Source: Lamellibrachia columna (Eukaryota > Annelida > Polychaeta > Sabellida > Siboglinidae). From it: a stretch of DNA of 64,000 nucleotides. Positions 49,401-61,520 of the stretch are shown here, one piece after another. Every line of letters starts with the position of its first letter. Position 1 is the stretch's first letter. The position numbers and the translations under genes were made by a program. The stretch is from the NCBI GenBank assembly GCA_963662155.1, contig OY759271.1, positions 22,096,729 through 22,160,728 on the forward strand. The letters run 5' to 3'. The notes beneath the pieces were generated by a model. The model saw nothing but the letters and a program-made list of their open reading frames with translations, ran no database searches and was not told the DNA's origin.

Positions 49401-51598
49401 AGACAGGAAGGAAGAGGATGCAAGGTGCCAACGAGGCAATGCTACTGTGAGGCAATGAGGTAGACAAGGAGATAGATATGCATATAGACAGGCAGGGAAA
49501 TTGAACACAAATGAGGACAGTATGTGACAGGAGGCACCCGAAGAAGACAGAGGGAGGAAAGGAGAGAGAGAAGTCATGGTGGTGTGGGATACTAGTGTAA
49601 GCAGGGTAGATAGGAGGGGAGGTAGGTTGGTTGGCTGGCAAGACTAGGCAGGTAGACTTTGCATGGGGGGAAGGAAATATGAAGGGAGGATGAGAGGGGG
49701 GGAACGGGAGGATAGTAAAGTGGGATTTGAACCTGCATGTTTCCATTTACCAGAATGTCAGAATTTTCCACGAGTATCAGCTTCTGGATGCAACCCAGGA
49801 AGCCAGACAGATTAGTGAGATTAACCATAACACAAGACTTTGCCCACAACTGACAACAGCAAAAACATCATCTAAAAATAGCCACTACTTCTCCACTTCA
49901 AACACACATACTTTGAACATCTTGGTGAATTTTAAATTATCCCTGTAATGAGAAATAACTGCCTACTAAGACGTGACCTCACAGGACAACTGGAATGTTG
50001 TAAAAGTGGGTTTTTCTATGTTGATGAGAAGTAATTTGTGTCTGCCGCCAGTCTGGCAGTCAGCTGTCAAGCCAGGCAAACTTTGATGGATTTGGTCACA
50101 CTTGAGTAGGCATATATCCCCTCCTTCTAGTCATGGGAGAAGCTCAACTATATCACACCAGGCAGCCAAGCCACTGCAGTTAACCAGCTTCATAGGTCAG
50201 TCCATTTATAAAGGTGGGGGTAGCAGGGAATATTTAAAGGGATGTAGGGGGTCAACAGATGAACATATTTTAACCCACCACCTGTGGGACACAAGACTGG
50301 AATCATGGCAAAAATGTTCTGCCAGGATTTTACTGGGGCATCTGGGAAAAATAAAAAGTAACCTGAATTGTCCACATCAACCAACCTATCACTGTTAAAT
50401 GGATTTACCCCTACTGGAATCACCAGTACTGTGTACTGTCATGTATTGCCTAGGTGTTGCATTACCTTGATACACCTATTGACATTGTCATCTTGGGAGG
50501 GCTGCCTCACTCACTGACACCTCATCCGTTCTACAGCCTTCTTCATTTGAAACATACTCGAGTCATAGCACATTTTCCTCCTTTTTCAGCTGTGTTCAGC
50601 TAAAAATAAATGTGGTTTTCTGATGGGGACGCAGGGGTCCAGTGTCTTCTGTGCCTCCCCATGCAAGTCATGGCTGACACAGAGTGTGAGAAAACTGAGA
50701 ACATTGCGTGATGGATCGCCACGGTGATCTATATGAGGCAGGGTCGCTTGCTTCCTGCTACCATAATTTGGTAATACTACTGACAGCCATCACTTTTTTG
50801 GGCATTGGTGTTTAGTTCTGGAACTACCAAAATGTACATTTTAACCATCATGCACATAATTCAGTTGGCAATTGAACTCCTGTCTTTGCAGTCCACTGAT
50901 TTGAAGCTTCCTTTATCAACACTACATTTCAAATATACTGATGCACTTCAGATTTGCGTTCATCATTCACGTATCATTCACAAGCATATTGTTGCAATTT
51001 AAAAATTCTGAAATAAAAAATTTAGATTTTTTTAAAGAATAGTTAATTAATTAATTCATAAGAACCAAACTATTGCAACACGCTCATTTTAAGAGTATGT
51101 TGTAAAAAGACATAAACAAGAACTCATGAGAACCACAAACTGTTGCAACATACCCGGTCCCAGTCATTATCATTTGTACAGCCAGTAAAACAAACATAAA
51201 CTGGGAGTTATATGAGGCTGAGGTGTAATGTAAGCTGACGGAGGGAGTAGTTTATGAATCCGCTGCAGCTGTCCCTTCAGGAAGGTTATGTGTGGGGAAG
51301 AGAGGGGAAGATTCCTCTCTTGACCAATCACTGGCAGTCTGGTGGGAGAGGAAAGAAGACATGACTGGACAATGGAATGTTGGTGGTCGTGAAACTGGGA
51401 ACAACTCATACTAATGCATCTGAAAAACAATAACATTATTGGAGTAACAATAACAAATAGTTAAGTTTACATTAATATACACCAAATATATATGGTACAG
51501 ATAAAAATTAAATTGTATTTTATTTTACAAATTTTGTTTCAGTAGTGAATGTATGATATCGCTTGGATGTAATTATGTTTTAGTTTATGACAGATGCT

Positions 51599-51675
51599 CA
51601 TTTGAGACAGGTGGTTAGTTGTCTACAAATACAATACATTTGAGACAGGTGGTTAGTTGTCTACAAATACAATAC
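51599..51675 (+). repeat. 38-bp direct duplication
   Basis: Two adjacent identical copies of TTTGAGACAGGTGGTTAG continuing TTGTCTACAAATACAATACA. Confidence 0.9.
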
Positions 51676-51829
51676 AAACATTGTACTGTTTACAAATTGA
51701 CCTTGCCCTTCACAAACTGCAACATCCATAATGACATTTGAAATATCTGAATATCTGACTGCCAACCAGAACTCTTACAGTGCTATTTCAAGCATGTTCT
51801 GATGCAGACTGGCAGACCAGCTGTCTGAT

Positions 51830-51900
51830 TGATACAGACAATTAGCAATACATTAATGAGCACATTACACATGCAAATTACCTGCAGTGCTGAATGACTG
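51830..51900 (+). promoter_or_regulatory. Candidate intronic enhancer with POU/homeodomain sites
   Basis: Within 70 bases lie CAATTAG, ATTAATGAG and a perfect octamer ATGCAAAT (51871-51878) continuing into TTACCTGCAG. This is the kind of cluster bound by POU and homeodomain factors. AT-rich introns yield such sites by chance, so confidence is low. Confidence 0.25.
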
Positions 51901-52559
51901 GAGATGACTATGCTGAGGTGTTTGAACTAATAACCACTGACAGCTTACTTTCTTGTAAGGAATTAATGTTTTAAACTGGTGCAACAAATCATGAAGTGAA
52001 GTGAAGAACGCATCCAATACATATGCAACTTCTAAGCTGAACTGTTCTGCAACATTCCATTCCAGAATAAAAATCTCAAAGATTAATTATGAAGTAATAA
52101 CCAAAAAAGAAGACTCAGCATGAGAATCAAGATGGCTTGACATGTCTTCAAGTTAGCAGTAAAATATATTATTACGGGTTATTTTCTGTAATCAGTTACT
52201 ATGAATGTGTGTACATGTTAGTTTTCATACAATTGATCAACAAGAACAGATTTCAAAATTAGTGTTGCTCTTTAGGGATTGGTCAACAGTGCTGAAAATG
52301 TTCGCGTGCCATTCTCCTAGAAATAATTCCTTCCATCAACACACTAGATGCTATTTTCATGCAATGTGGAGAAGCAATTAATTATTGAGTCCAATCTTCT
52401 GTCCACAATCTTAGGTAACATTGATTATTGTTTTTAAGTACACATATTCTATATATAAAGTAGTTTGTCACTCTGTCTGTTGCCTCATATGTCCATCAGT
52501 TTCGCATGTATGGGACTCACTGTGTAGGCGTAACCAGGGGCCCATGGGTATTATGTATG

Positions 52560-54300
52560 TGGACATTTGACACAGATTACGTAACTCACAACAATAATAA
52601 TTATAAGTTCATTGTTACGTACAAGTGTTAGCAACGCTATGTCACGTAACTCACAACAATATGAGTTCACTGTTACATACAAGTGTTAGCAACGCTATAT
52701 GTCACGTAACTCACAACAATACGAGTTCATTGTTACGTACAAGTGTTAACAACGCTATATGTCACGTAACTCACAACAATACGAAATAATTGTTACATAC
52801 AAGTGTTAGCAACGCTATATGTCACATAACTCACAACAATACGAGTTCATTGTTACGTCCAAGTGTTAGCAACGCTATATGTCACGTAACTCACAACAAT
52901 ACGAAATAATTGTTACATACAAGTGTTAGCAACGCTATATGTCACGTAACTCACAACAGTACGAGTTCATTGTTACGTACAAGTGTTAACAACGCTATAT
53001 GTCACGTAACTCACAACAATACGAAATAATTGTTACATACAAGTGTTAGCAACGCTATATGTCACGTAACTCACAACAATACGAGTTCATTGTTACGTAC
53101 AAGTGTTAACAACGCTATATGTCACGTAACTCACAACAATACAAAATAATTGTTACATACAAGTGTTAGCAACGCTATATGTCACGTAACTCACAACAAT
53201 ACGAGTTCATTGTTACGTCCAAGTGTTAGCAACGCTATGTCACGTAACTCACAACAATACGAGTTCATTGTTACGTACAAGTGTTAGCAACGCTATATGT
53301 CACGTAACTCACAACAATATGAGTTCACTGTTACATACAAGTGTTAGCAACGCTATATGTCACGTAACTCACAACAATACGAGTTCATTGTTACGTACAA
53401 GTGTTAACAATGCTATATGTCACGTAACTCACAACAATACAAAATAATTGTTACATACAAGTGTTAGCAACGCTATATGTCACGTAACTCACAACAATAC
53501 GAGTTCATTGTTACGTCCAAGTGTTAGCAACGCTATGTCACGTAACTCACAACAATACGAGTTCATTGTTACGTACAAGTGTTAGCAACGCTATGTCACG
53601 TAACTCACAACAATACGAGTTCATTGTTACGTCCAAGTGTTAGCAACACTATGTCACGTAACTCACAACAATACGAGTTCATTGTTACGTCCAAGTGTTA
53701 GCAACGCTATGTCACGTAACTCACAACAATATGAGTTCACTGTTACATACAAGTGTTAGCAACGCTATATGTCACGTAACTCACAACAATACGAGTTCAT
53801 TGTTACGTCCAAGTGTTAGCAACGCTATGTCACGTAACTCACAACAATACGAGTTCATTGTTACGTCCAAGTGTTAGCAACGCTATGTCACGTAACTCAC
53901 AACAATACGAGTTCATTGTTACGTCCAAGTGTTAGCAACGCTATGTCACGTAACTCACAACAATACGAGTTCATTGTTACGTACAAGTGTTAGCAACGCT
54001 ATATGTCACGTAACTCACAACAATACGAAATAATTGTTACATACAAGTGTTAGCAACGCTATATGTCACGTAACTCACAACAATACGAGTTCATTGTTAC
54101 GTCCAAGTGTTAGCAACGCTATGTCACGTAACTCACAACAATACGAGTTCATTGTTACGTACAAGTGTTAGCAACGCTATGTCACGTAACTCACAACAAT
54201 ACGAGTTCATTGTTACGTACAAGTGTTAGCAACGCTATATGTTACGTAACTCACAACAGTACGAGTTCTTTGTTATGTACAAGTGTTAGCAACACTATAT
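52560..54300 (+). repeat. 58/60-bp minisatellite, about 29 copies
   Basis: Unit: GTCACGTAACTCACAACAAT, ACGAGTTCATTGTTACGTAC, AAGTGTTAGCAACGCTATAT. In 52.7-53.2 kb two unit types alternate strictly (ACGAGTTCATTGTTACG and ACGAAATAATTGTTACA), making a 120-bp dimer. From 53.2 kb on most units are of the first type and many are 58 bp, having lost one AT from CTATATGTC. Each unit carries imperfect inverted arms (ACGTAAC...GTTACGT). Confidence 0.97.
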
Positions 54301-55234
54301 GTGTTTTCTAGGATTATTCAAATTTACGTGATCTACGTTTAATGGTACATACACTTCATGAAACCAGCAGTTGTACTTGATTTTTGAGGTATGAAGTTGT
54401 CATTGCCATTGGCATTGCTCTACCAAAACATGACTGGGTAGTGCAAGGAGTCATAAGCTCTTGCAATTGCTGCCTTTTCTCCCAGGGCAACTCGGCTAGC
54501 AACAAATAAATCAATCATAGATCTTGGCAGAATTGCCCAGATATGACACATAAATTTAAATAATTTTTTCCTGGATTTTTGACTCATTTCTCACTGCAAC
54601 ATAAATTAATGGAGTTTCTCTCAAACTTCAGTATACTGAAAGGGACTTTCCCCAAAAAAACATTTCATTCCAACATTTTTTTACTGAAGCTGGTTGATGT
54701 GATATAGTTTACAGTTTTTCTGTCTGCTGAATTAAATAACTGCAATTTTGAACACCTGCGAAAGAAAAATTGTTGCTGTGCATATATCAAAGCAGGCTGT
54801 TGAAATCTTCAGATGACTGTAATCATCAGGCTCCAGCACTGGAGAGGATAAGTTTCCACTTCAAAGTGGCTCTTGTCCAATGAGGACCCGGACACGCTGT
54901 GTGATGCCTGCTAACAGCTGACAATTAATTCCTGTAGTTGAGCCAAAGTTGGGAGCTGACAAATTACTGACAGGGGAACATGTGATAAACAGGTGTAAAT
55001 GGCTGATGGTTAGCTCCCTAGGGAGCACTGAAGAGAAAGGAAAGATCAGCCAGGCTTAATATAGAGCAACACTAGATCCCACCTCCTAGAACACATGTTA
55101 CTGCCCATTACCTTAAATCTTCAACACCAGTGGGACAAAATGTCCTATAAGATTCCCAGGTGAGAACATTTTCCATATGATACCCAGGTGGGGAAAGTGT
55201 CCTACAGTATTTATATACATAACTAATTGAAAAC

Positions 55235-55665
55235 TTGGTGTAATGTCAAGCATTTGTAAACATCATTCAACACTTGGTGCAATGTCAAACATCTGTAGAC
55301 ATCATTCATTCAACACTAAGTTTGGTGCAACGTCAAGCATTTGTATACATCATTCATTGTACACTTGGTGCAACGTCAAGCAATTGTAGACATCATTCAT
55401 TCAACACTAAGTTTGGTGCACCGTCAAGCATTTGTATACATCATTCATTGTACACTTGGTGCAACGTCAAGCAATTGTAGACATCATTCATTCAACACTA
55501 AGTTTGGTGCACCGTCAAGCATTTGTATACATCATTCATTGTACACTTGGTGCAACGTCAAGCAATTGTAGACATCATTCATTCAACACTAAGTTTGGTG
55601 CAATGTCAAGCATTTGTAGACATCATTCAGTCAACACTTGGTGCAATGATAAGCAATTGTAGACA
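55235..55665 (+). repeat. Nested 91-bp / ~45-bp minisatellite
   Basis: A 91-bp unit repeats several times, and each is itself a diverged dimer of a unit of about 45 bp (CATCATTCATTCAACACTAA, GTTTGGTGCAMCGTCAAGCA versus CATCATTCATTGTACACTTG, GTGCAACGTCAAGCA). Outer copies are monomer-like, so the dimer probably amplified secondarily. Short Ile/His-rich frames are incidental. Confidence 0.93.
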
Positions 55666-56205
55666 TTATGTAGAATAAATGAATACCTGGCTATACACAG
55701 TGGTGGAGAAATATATGTAAACGAATAGTTTTTGCACACTAATTGCAGCGTGGGTGAATGTTTCCCACAGATTTTGAGGAGTCTTAAGGATTGGAGACTG
55801 TGCTATATTGTAATAAAATATTAATCTTGCCTATTTACCAAGTGAGTACTTAAACCTTTAAAAAATAGTATTTCCTGCCCATCTGCCCTCCCCGAATGTA
55901 GAATAAGTGCTTTAGGGAGCATTCAACAGTCTATCTAAGCCAGTTATCTAATGAGTGCACAATGAAATTGATATGACAGTGATAGCATGTAGTTGTTTTT
56001 CACAGATTGCAAGGTTTCATTGGAACACTAGGTAATAAACCCAATGAATAGTCACAACCATTTATTGGCAAGACAAGCTAGCTATTTTAAATAAAATCAA
56101 GATTTTTCCAGATAGAGCCATTTATTTTAATGTTGTGAAATTTGTGTTTAGGGACTTTTCACAGTTGTCGACATTTATATATTCATACAAAGTGTACTAA
56201 TTCTC

Positions 56206-56244
56206 AGACCCCCCTCCCCCTCCCTCCCTCCCCCTCCCTCCCCG
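56206..56244 (+). repeat. (CCCT)n-type pyrimidine tract
   Basis: C-rich tract of CCCTCC units; the complementary strand has G runs with G-quadruplex potential. Confidence 0.9.
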
Positions 56245-56476
56245 AATTAGTACTTTAAAATGTTGATAATTTTCCAGATTGAAAGATATGTTGATGTAAC
56301 AATGTTATGACACAGTGCCTGTATATAGAACAATAATAACCAACATAATATATGTTTATAAACATTTATCTCAAATAATTATGTTAAAGCTTTGTTTTCT
56401 AACAACTCCACGGTGTCGTATTGATAACTGTTTTCCACGAAGTTGTGACTTTCCAAGATGTCAGACTGTATTACGC

Positions 56477-56522
56477 CGCTGCACCGTCAACGCTGCACCG
56501 TCAACGCTGCACCGTCAACGCT
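56477..56522 (+). repeat. 14-bp tandem repeat, 3 copies
   Basis: Three identical copies of CGCTGCACCGTCAA, unusually CpG-rich for this region. Confidence 0.95.
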
Positions 56523-56620
56523 GTTATGTTATTTGAAACAATAGTAGTTCTGTAACAGCTCACCGGGCAGCACTGCCTGGTTCAATGGTGGTCATATTTC
56601 ACGTGACCGACATTAAAAAA

Positions 56621-56715
56621 TTAGTACGTGGGCCTTGACCCCCCTCCCTTTAGTATGTTGGCCTTGACCCCCTCCCCCTTTAATATGCGGGCGTTGACCC
56701 CTCCCCCTTAGTACA
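56621..56715 (+). repeat. ~30-bp tandem repeat, 3 copies
   Basis: Three diverged copies of TTAGTATGTGGGCCTTGACC followed by CCCTCCC. Confidence 0.85.
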
Positions 56716-56980
56716 CTTTGTAAGAATAGGTAAATGTTGACCTTTGTGAAGGGCCCCTTAACACAATCACATTTCATTGTATAACATTAATCAGAGTAAC
56801 ATTCAGGTTAAAACGGCTCTTGCATACTATATTTTCTAGTAAAATATATGCATTTTATTTCCTATAATTAAGTTAAATTGTAAACAGTGTTATTTTATAA
56901 TGAGCCAAGTAATTGGTACCACTTTTACTACTTGGAGTTGCGTGCAGACATTCAGTAAGCTGATGGTCATGTGTATGCTG

Positions 56981-57130
56981 CTACACACCGTCTGGTTGTG
57001 CTACACACCGTCTGGTTGTGCTACACACCATCTGGTTGTGCTACACACCGTCTGGTTGTGCTACACACCATCTGGTTGTGCTACACACCATCTGGTTGTG
57101 CTACACACCGTCTGGTTGTGCTACACACTG
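56981..57130 (+). repeat. 20-bp tandem repeat, 7 copies
   Basis: Seven full copies of CTACACACCRTCTGGTTGTG and one partial one. The only variation is the R position (CpG or CpA). Confidence 0.97.
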
Positions 57131-57339
57131 TCCGTACACTGTCACCTGACTGTGCATGTGACTGTCTGTTGAACTTTCAAATAGTCTGTATAATTAGTCA
57201 TTCATGTCCGTACTGATTGTGGCAGGCAATAGTTAGAAGGGCAGTGAATGACAATGACAGGCAATATTAATTAGGCACATCCTTTTTGCAAGTCCATTTT
57301 GTCATGAATGACATACGTTAAGCACAATTTGTACCTTAT

Positions 57340-58040
57340 AGGAGCTTGTTTCTACATGGACCAAGGTATCCAATTAGAGCTGGTTTCTACACGGACCAAG
57401 GTATCTTATTAGAGCTTGTTTCTACATGGACCAAGGATTCCTAATAGAGCTTGTTTCTACATGGACCAAGGTATCCAATTAGAGCTTGTTTCTACATGGA
57501 CCAAGGATTCCTAATAGAGCTTGTTTCTACATGGACCAAGGTATCCAATTAGGGCTGGTTTCTACACGGACCAAGGTATCTTATTAGAGCTTGTTTCTAC
57601 ATGGACCAAGGATTCCTAATAGAGCTTGTTTCTACATGGACCAAGGTATCCTATTAGAGCTTGTTTCTACATGGACCAAGGTATCCTATTAGAGCTTGTT
57701 TCTACATGGACCAAGGTATCCTATTAGAGCTTGTTTCTACACAGACCAAGGTATCCTAATAGAGCTTGTTTCTACACAGACCAAGGTATCCACCAATTAG
57801 AGCTTATTTGTACATGGACCAAGGTATCCAATTAGAGCTTGTTTCTACATGGATTAGTGTATCCAATTAGAGCTTTTTTCTAAAGGAAAAAATGTATCCT
57901 ATTAGAGCTTGTTTCCACATTGACCAAGGTATCCAATTAGAGCTTGATTCTACACAGACCAAGGTATCCTATTAGAGCTTGTTTCTACATGGACCAAGGT
58001 ATCCAATTAGAGCTAGTCTCTACACAGACCAAGGTATCCT
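57340..58040 (+). repeat. 35-bp minisatellite, about 20 copies
   Basis: Unit GAGCTTGTTTCTACATGGAC then CAAGGTATCCAATTA, with variants ATTCCTAATA, ATCCTATTA and ACACAGACC. Copies near 57870 are the most decayed. The sequence is unrelated to the 35-bp array at 21.0 kb. Confidence 0.96.
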
Positions 58041-58928
58041 CCAATCACTGCAACCCTGCTCAGAACTAATCACAAAACAGCTTCTCTGTGAAGTATTCAG
58101 CCATGCTGCAATTAGTGCTAGAGTTACCACAGTAGTCACTGTTTCTTCCCATCAAGTGTTATTATGTACAGTCAATAGCTAGGATGTTGTTTTACCAGAC
58201 TAACTATGGAAGTTGTACTAGTGAGTTGTTAGGGAAACATCTGGGTGGGCTGCCAGCTTTGGAATTTGAACCCAATCAAAAGGCAAACACCCCTACAGAC
58301 TTCCACTTGCCCACACTTGATGTGTGACCACCACCATAATTAATCAAGTTGAAAAAGTTACTGTTTAAGTATACAATACAACATTTTATAACAACACTAC
58401 CTACAGACAAAAAAACAGCAGAAGGTTATGGTAAAAAACACAGACTGAGAAATGCATAATCACTGTTGCAAAACATGTTAGAAGATGGCAAAGCAGTAGC
58501 GTGCTGAATGGCATGCCATGTGAGAGGGTGAGTGGGAACTGTTTACGAAGCTATTAATGTCTGCAATTTGTCAGCAGAACAACTTGGTTGGGCTGGCAGA
58601 AGTGTCTGCTGCTGTCTGTCACTGTCTATCTGTGGTTGTCTGGCTGGCTTCAAAACAGCCATGGTAAAAAGTCAGAAGTGGAGACCTCTGTACCACATAA
58701 CAGCTAAGAAAGGTCACCACACATCTAAGTACAAACATTATTGCTTTCACAGCTGATTTTCTATTGCTATGTTACAACTCCCGGGTACTGTTCAGTCTGC
58801 CATAAAACGAGCCGGAAACTGCGAAATTTGTTACAGCTGACAGGGTGTGTTTTATAACCTGACAGCCGATCATGTTTGTCATTGAAAGTGGCCTTATAGA
58901 CCAGTCTTCCATCACCCCAGTATTATTT

Positions 58929-58941
58929 CACCTGTCAGGTG
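58929..58941. promoter_or_regulatory. Palindromic double E-box
   Basis: CACCTGTCAGGTG is a perfect 13-bp palindrome of two abutting CACCTG sites, the core bound by Snail/Zeb-type and some bHLH factors. CTTTGATGA, a TCF/LEF-like site, follows at 58948. It lies in a unique, less AT-rich patch of intron 1. Confidence 0.25.
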
Positions 58942-59101
58942 TATTCTCTTTGATGACAGTCCGCCACAGACACAGCCGTGGCAGGAGACTTGCATGAGAT
59001 TCCACCCTTCAACAATGGCCTTAGTTAGACAACTGTATTTGTAAAGTATTATCACTGTTCTCTGAATGCATTTCATCCAGAAATAACTGCATTTTATTTC
59101 T

Positions 59102-59271
59102 TTTTAGACAACCCTCTCAACTCATCACAGCCAGTCAGTCCATTTTAGACAACCCTCCCAACACATCACACCCAGACAGTCCATTTTAGACAACCCTCCC
59201 AACTCACCACATCCAGCCAGTCCATTTTAGACAACCCTCCCAACTCATCACATCCAGCCAGTCCATTCTTT
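59102..59271 (+). repeat. 41-bp tandem repeat, 4 copies
   Basis: Four copies of TTTTAGACAACCCTCCCAAC followed by TCATCACATCCAGCCAGTCCA, with a few substitutions. Confidence 0.93.
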
Positions 59272-60530
59272 ATTTTGTTAAGTTCCCGTATTCAGGGACT
59301 GTTGCTAAATTTTTATTGATGTTACCGTCTTGCAAGATAGTGACATCCTTGAATGGATATAAATACATGTTTCCAAATAATAACTATACCACCAAAGTAA
59401 TAAAATGTGTCAACAAAGCAAGCAGTGGACTGACTGACTCTACTAGATAATGCGATGTAATCATTCCTTAATCTTTCAACTGTAAATTTCATAATCATAA
59501 TGACAAGAAAGGTGGACTAAATGAGATTATTCCTTCCAGTAACTGGATCTCACTCTATTTCTAATCAAATACACAAACTACTGGACAACAGTATTTATAA
59601 AACTATAAAAAATTCTTATGAAATGGTACTTGCAGACTTGGTGTTATTATGAACAAGAGTTGTCCATCAAGTGCGGATTGAGGCTGACATCGATACTGGT
59701 CCTCGATGTTTGTTTTCTTTTCTTCTTCCGTCATTGTTTCCTGTTTTACTGCCATCTCCACCACCCGGCTCCTCTCCCCCATCTCTCGCTCTCATTCTCC
59801 ACTCCCACCAAATCTATTAACATAGTCCTCACATCTCAGTCACACAGTCTTCCTCTTCTCCTTCAACCCTCCACATCCGCTCCCTTTGTCAACTGTTCCC
59901 CTGTCATTCTCTCCACATGTCCAGTCCACTTTAACTGACCCCTCACCAGCTTCCTCCTGAAACTCTTTTACCCCAACCTCCTCCCTCGGCTACTCTTTTC
60001 TTTGTCTACTCTCTTCTCAACAAGAGTACCTGGTAGCTCTACCATAAAATTATTATTTTGCTTACATCATTATAAAATCTGTTTCATAGGTGAGGACAAT
60101 TTGGGAGAAAAATCATGTAAACTAAATTATATTGTGTTTACATAAGTTAATGAAATGGACATTCACTTGTGGAAACATATATATTAGATTATATCAGCAA
60201 CTTGTGATAACTGAAACTAAAAGTATAAATACATCTGATTACAGAACTTTCTGTGGGCAAGCTTTGATTTCACACACACACACTTTTGAAATACATGGTT
60301 TTATTAGATGGTCATGCATTATCAAGACAAAAGGGTAACATATTATTATCCCATAAACCGTAGCAATTGAACAATTTTAAACCATACAAGTATTTCATTG
60401 TTAGTATTGCATGCTAGTTATGGTTCAACATGTATTTTGTAAACATTGACAGAACATTCTCATCACAAAATATCAATTAACTAAATGTGTGTTGTTGATA
60501 AATCCTACATCCACATGTTGCTGCCACCAG

Positions 60531-60707
60531 GTGTCACAACTGAAGACTTAGCAGAGTTCCGAGAGAAGACTCGAGTGGGGCGAGTAAGTCAGATACACAA
60601 AGCTCAGTGGAACAGATGTGGCCGACCAAAGAATCAATACATCGTCTTCAATGACAACTCTACCTTCTGTGCAAGATACAGACACCCACACGATAAACTC
60701 ATCCATG
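60531..60707 (+). CDS. fj/FJX1: Four-jointed homologue, exon 2
   Basis: This 59-codon exon completes Gly276 and encodes residues 277-334 plus the first base of Gly335. It contains the conserved family core CGRPKNQYIVFND (305-317) followed by STFCARYR, with an N-glycosylation sequon NST at 318-320, as expected of a luminal domain. The acceptor is CCACCAG|GTG with a modest pyrimidine tract, and the donor is CATG|GTAAAA, weaker than average. Entry and exit are both phase 1, so it could be skipped without a frameshift. Assignment rests on recognising the CGR.KN...F.D.....RYR pattern and its continuation in exon 3. Frame upstream of 60531 is intronic. Confidence 0.9.
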
Positions 60708-61520
60708 GTAAAACATTTACACAACTGTCTGATATCTAGTCTGATGTACTGATGCTTATGTTAAAATAATTAACACTAAAAATGCTCACATTTCAAGGTG
60801 TCTGAAGTGTGCAGAAGATATAAAATGCACCACAATGAATATTTCATGTCCATTTCAAACAAGCCACAACATCAAAATTAGCCAAATTTTGCTTCCCAAG
60901 AAAATTGTTGTGCGAATCACCTTTCGGTATTATCTTGGCACCAAAATTCTTTTTGAGTAAGTTTTTCTTTAGTTATTTTGTGTGTGAAAAGTTGTACAAA
61001 AGTAAATGTACTGTCCAAAAAAACTTGAGCAGAAACTTTAATATAGGGGTACTGGTAATGTGAAGAGCAACTATGCAACTGTGTAAATATACAAGCTATA
61101 AGAAAAACTACTTTCTGTGCCAGTCAAATGGAATACAATATAGACAGTTTACATATGAACAGCTATTGAGTGACATTTTCAACAGCATCCCCAAGGCAAA
61201 CACATAAAAGAAACAATTTAAAAGTAATTATGTTATCTTGCTGACAACCTATATTCTTCTGGATGACTGACAATACATCAAGTACCCATGTTTTAGTACT
61301 AGAAATAGCCTGCTGTAACAGGACAAACAACTATCACGAATACATTACATAATATTTATAATTTCAGTGATATAATACTAAGCTCTAAGGCTTTGTAAGG
61401 ATTCTCAATTTTTTTTTTATACAAACAAAAACCTGCATATTTATCTAGACGTTAAGTCACTAACATTAGCAGAAGTATCTATTTAAGGCATGTCACCATT
61501 TGTGACCAACATGTTTACAG
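60708..61520 (+). other. Intron 2 of the four-jointed gene
   Basis: An 813-bp phase-1 intron, GTAAAA at the donor and TGTTTACAG at the acceptor. AT-rich, with no repeat array, in contrast to introns 1 and 3. Confidence 0.85.

Larger units (their letters stand above)
45681..60530 (+). other. Intron 1 of the four-jointed gene
   Basis: A 14.85-kb phase-1 intron, GTAGGT at the donor and CCACCAG at the acceptor. Eleven separate tandem arrays lie in it, plus one inverted copy of the dispersed element. Unannotated parts (46319-48065, 49401-51598, 51676-52559, 54301-55234, 55666-56205, 58041-59101, 59272-60530) hold no exon I can recognise. The first 200 bases (45700-45890) and 59690-60000 are strongly pyrimidine-rich on the sense strand. 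Less AT-rich unique stretches at 54780-55090 and 58840-59000 and a homeodomain/POU-site cluster near 51830-51900 could be enhancers. Confidence 0.8.

Noticed and set aside
48848..49746. Overlapping Pro/Ser-rich minus-strand frames of 191, 228 and 286 codons
   Set aside because: Three frames are open at once over the same G-rich minisatellite, which is expected from the repeat's composition. There is no domain, no start context and no splice logic.
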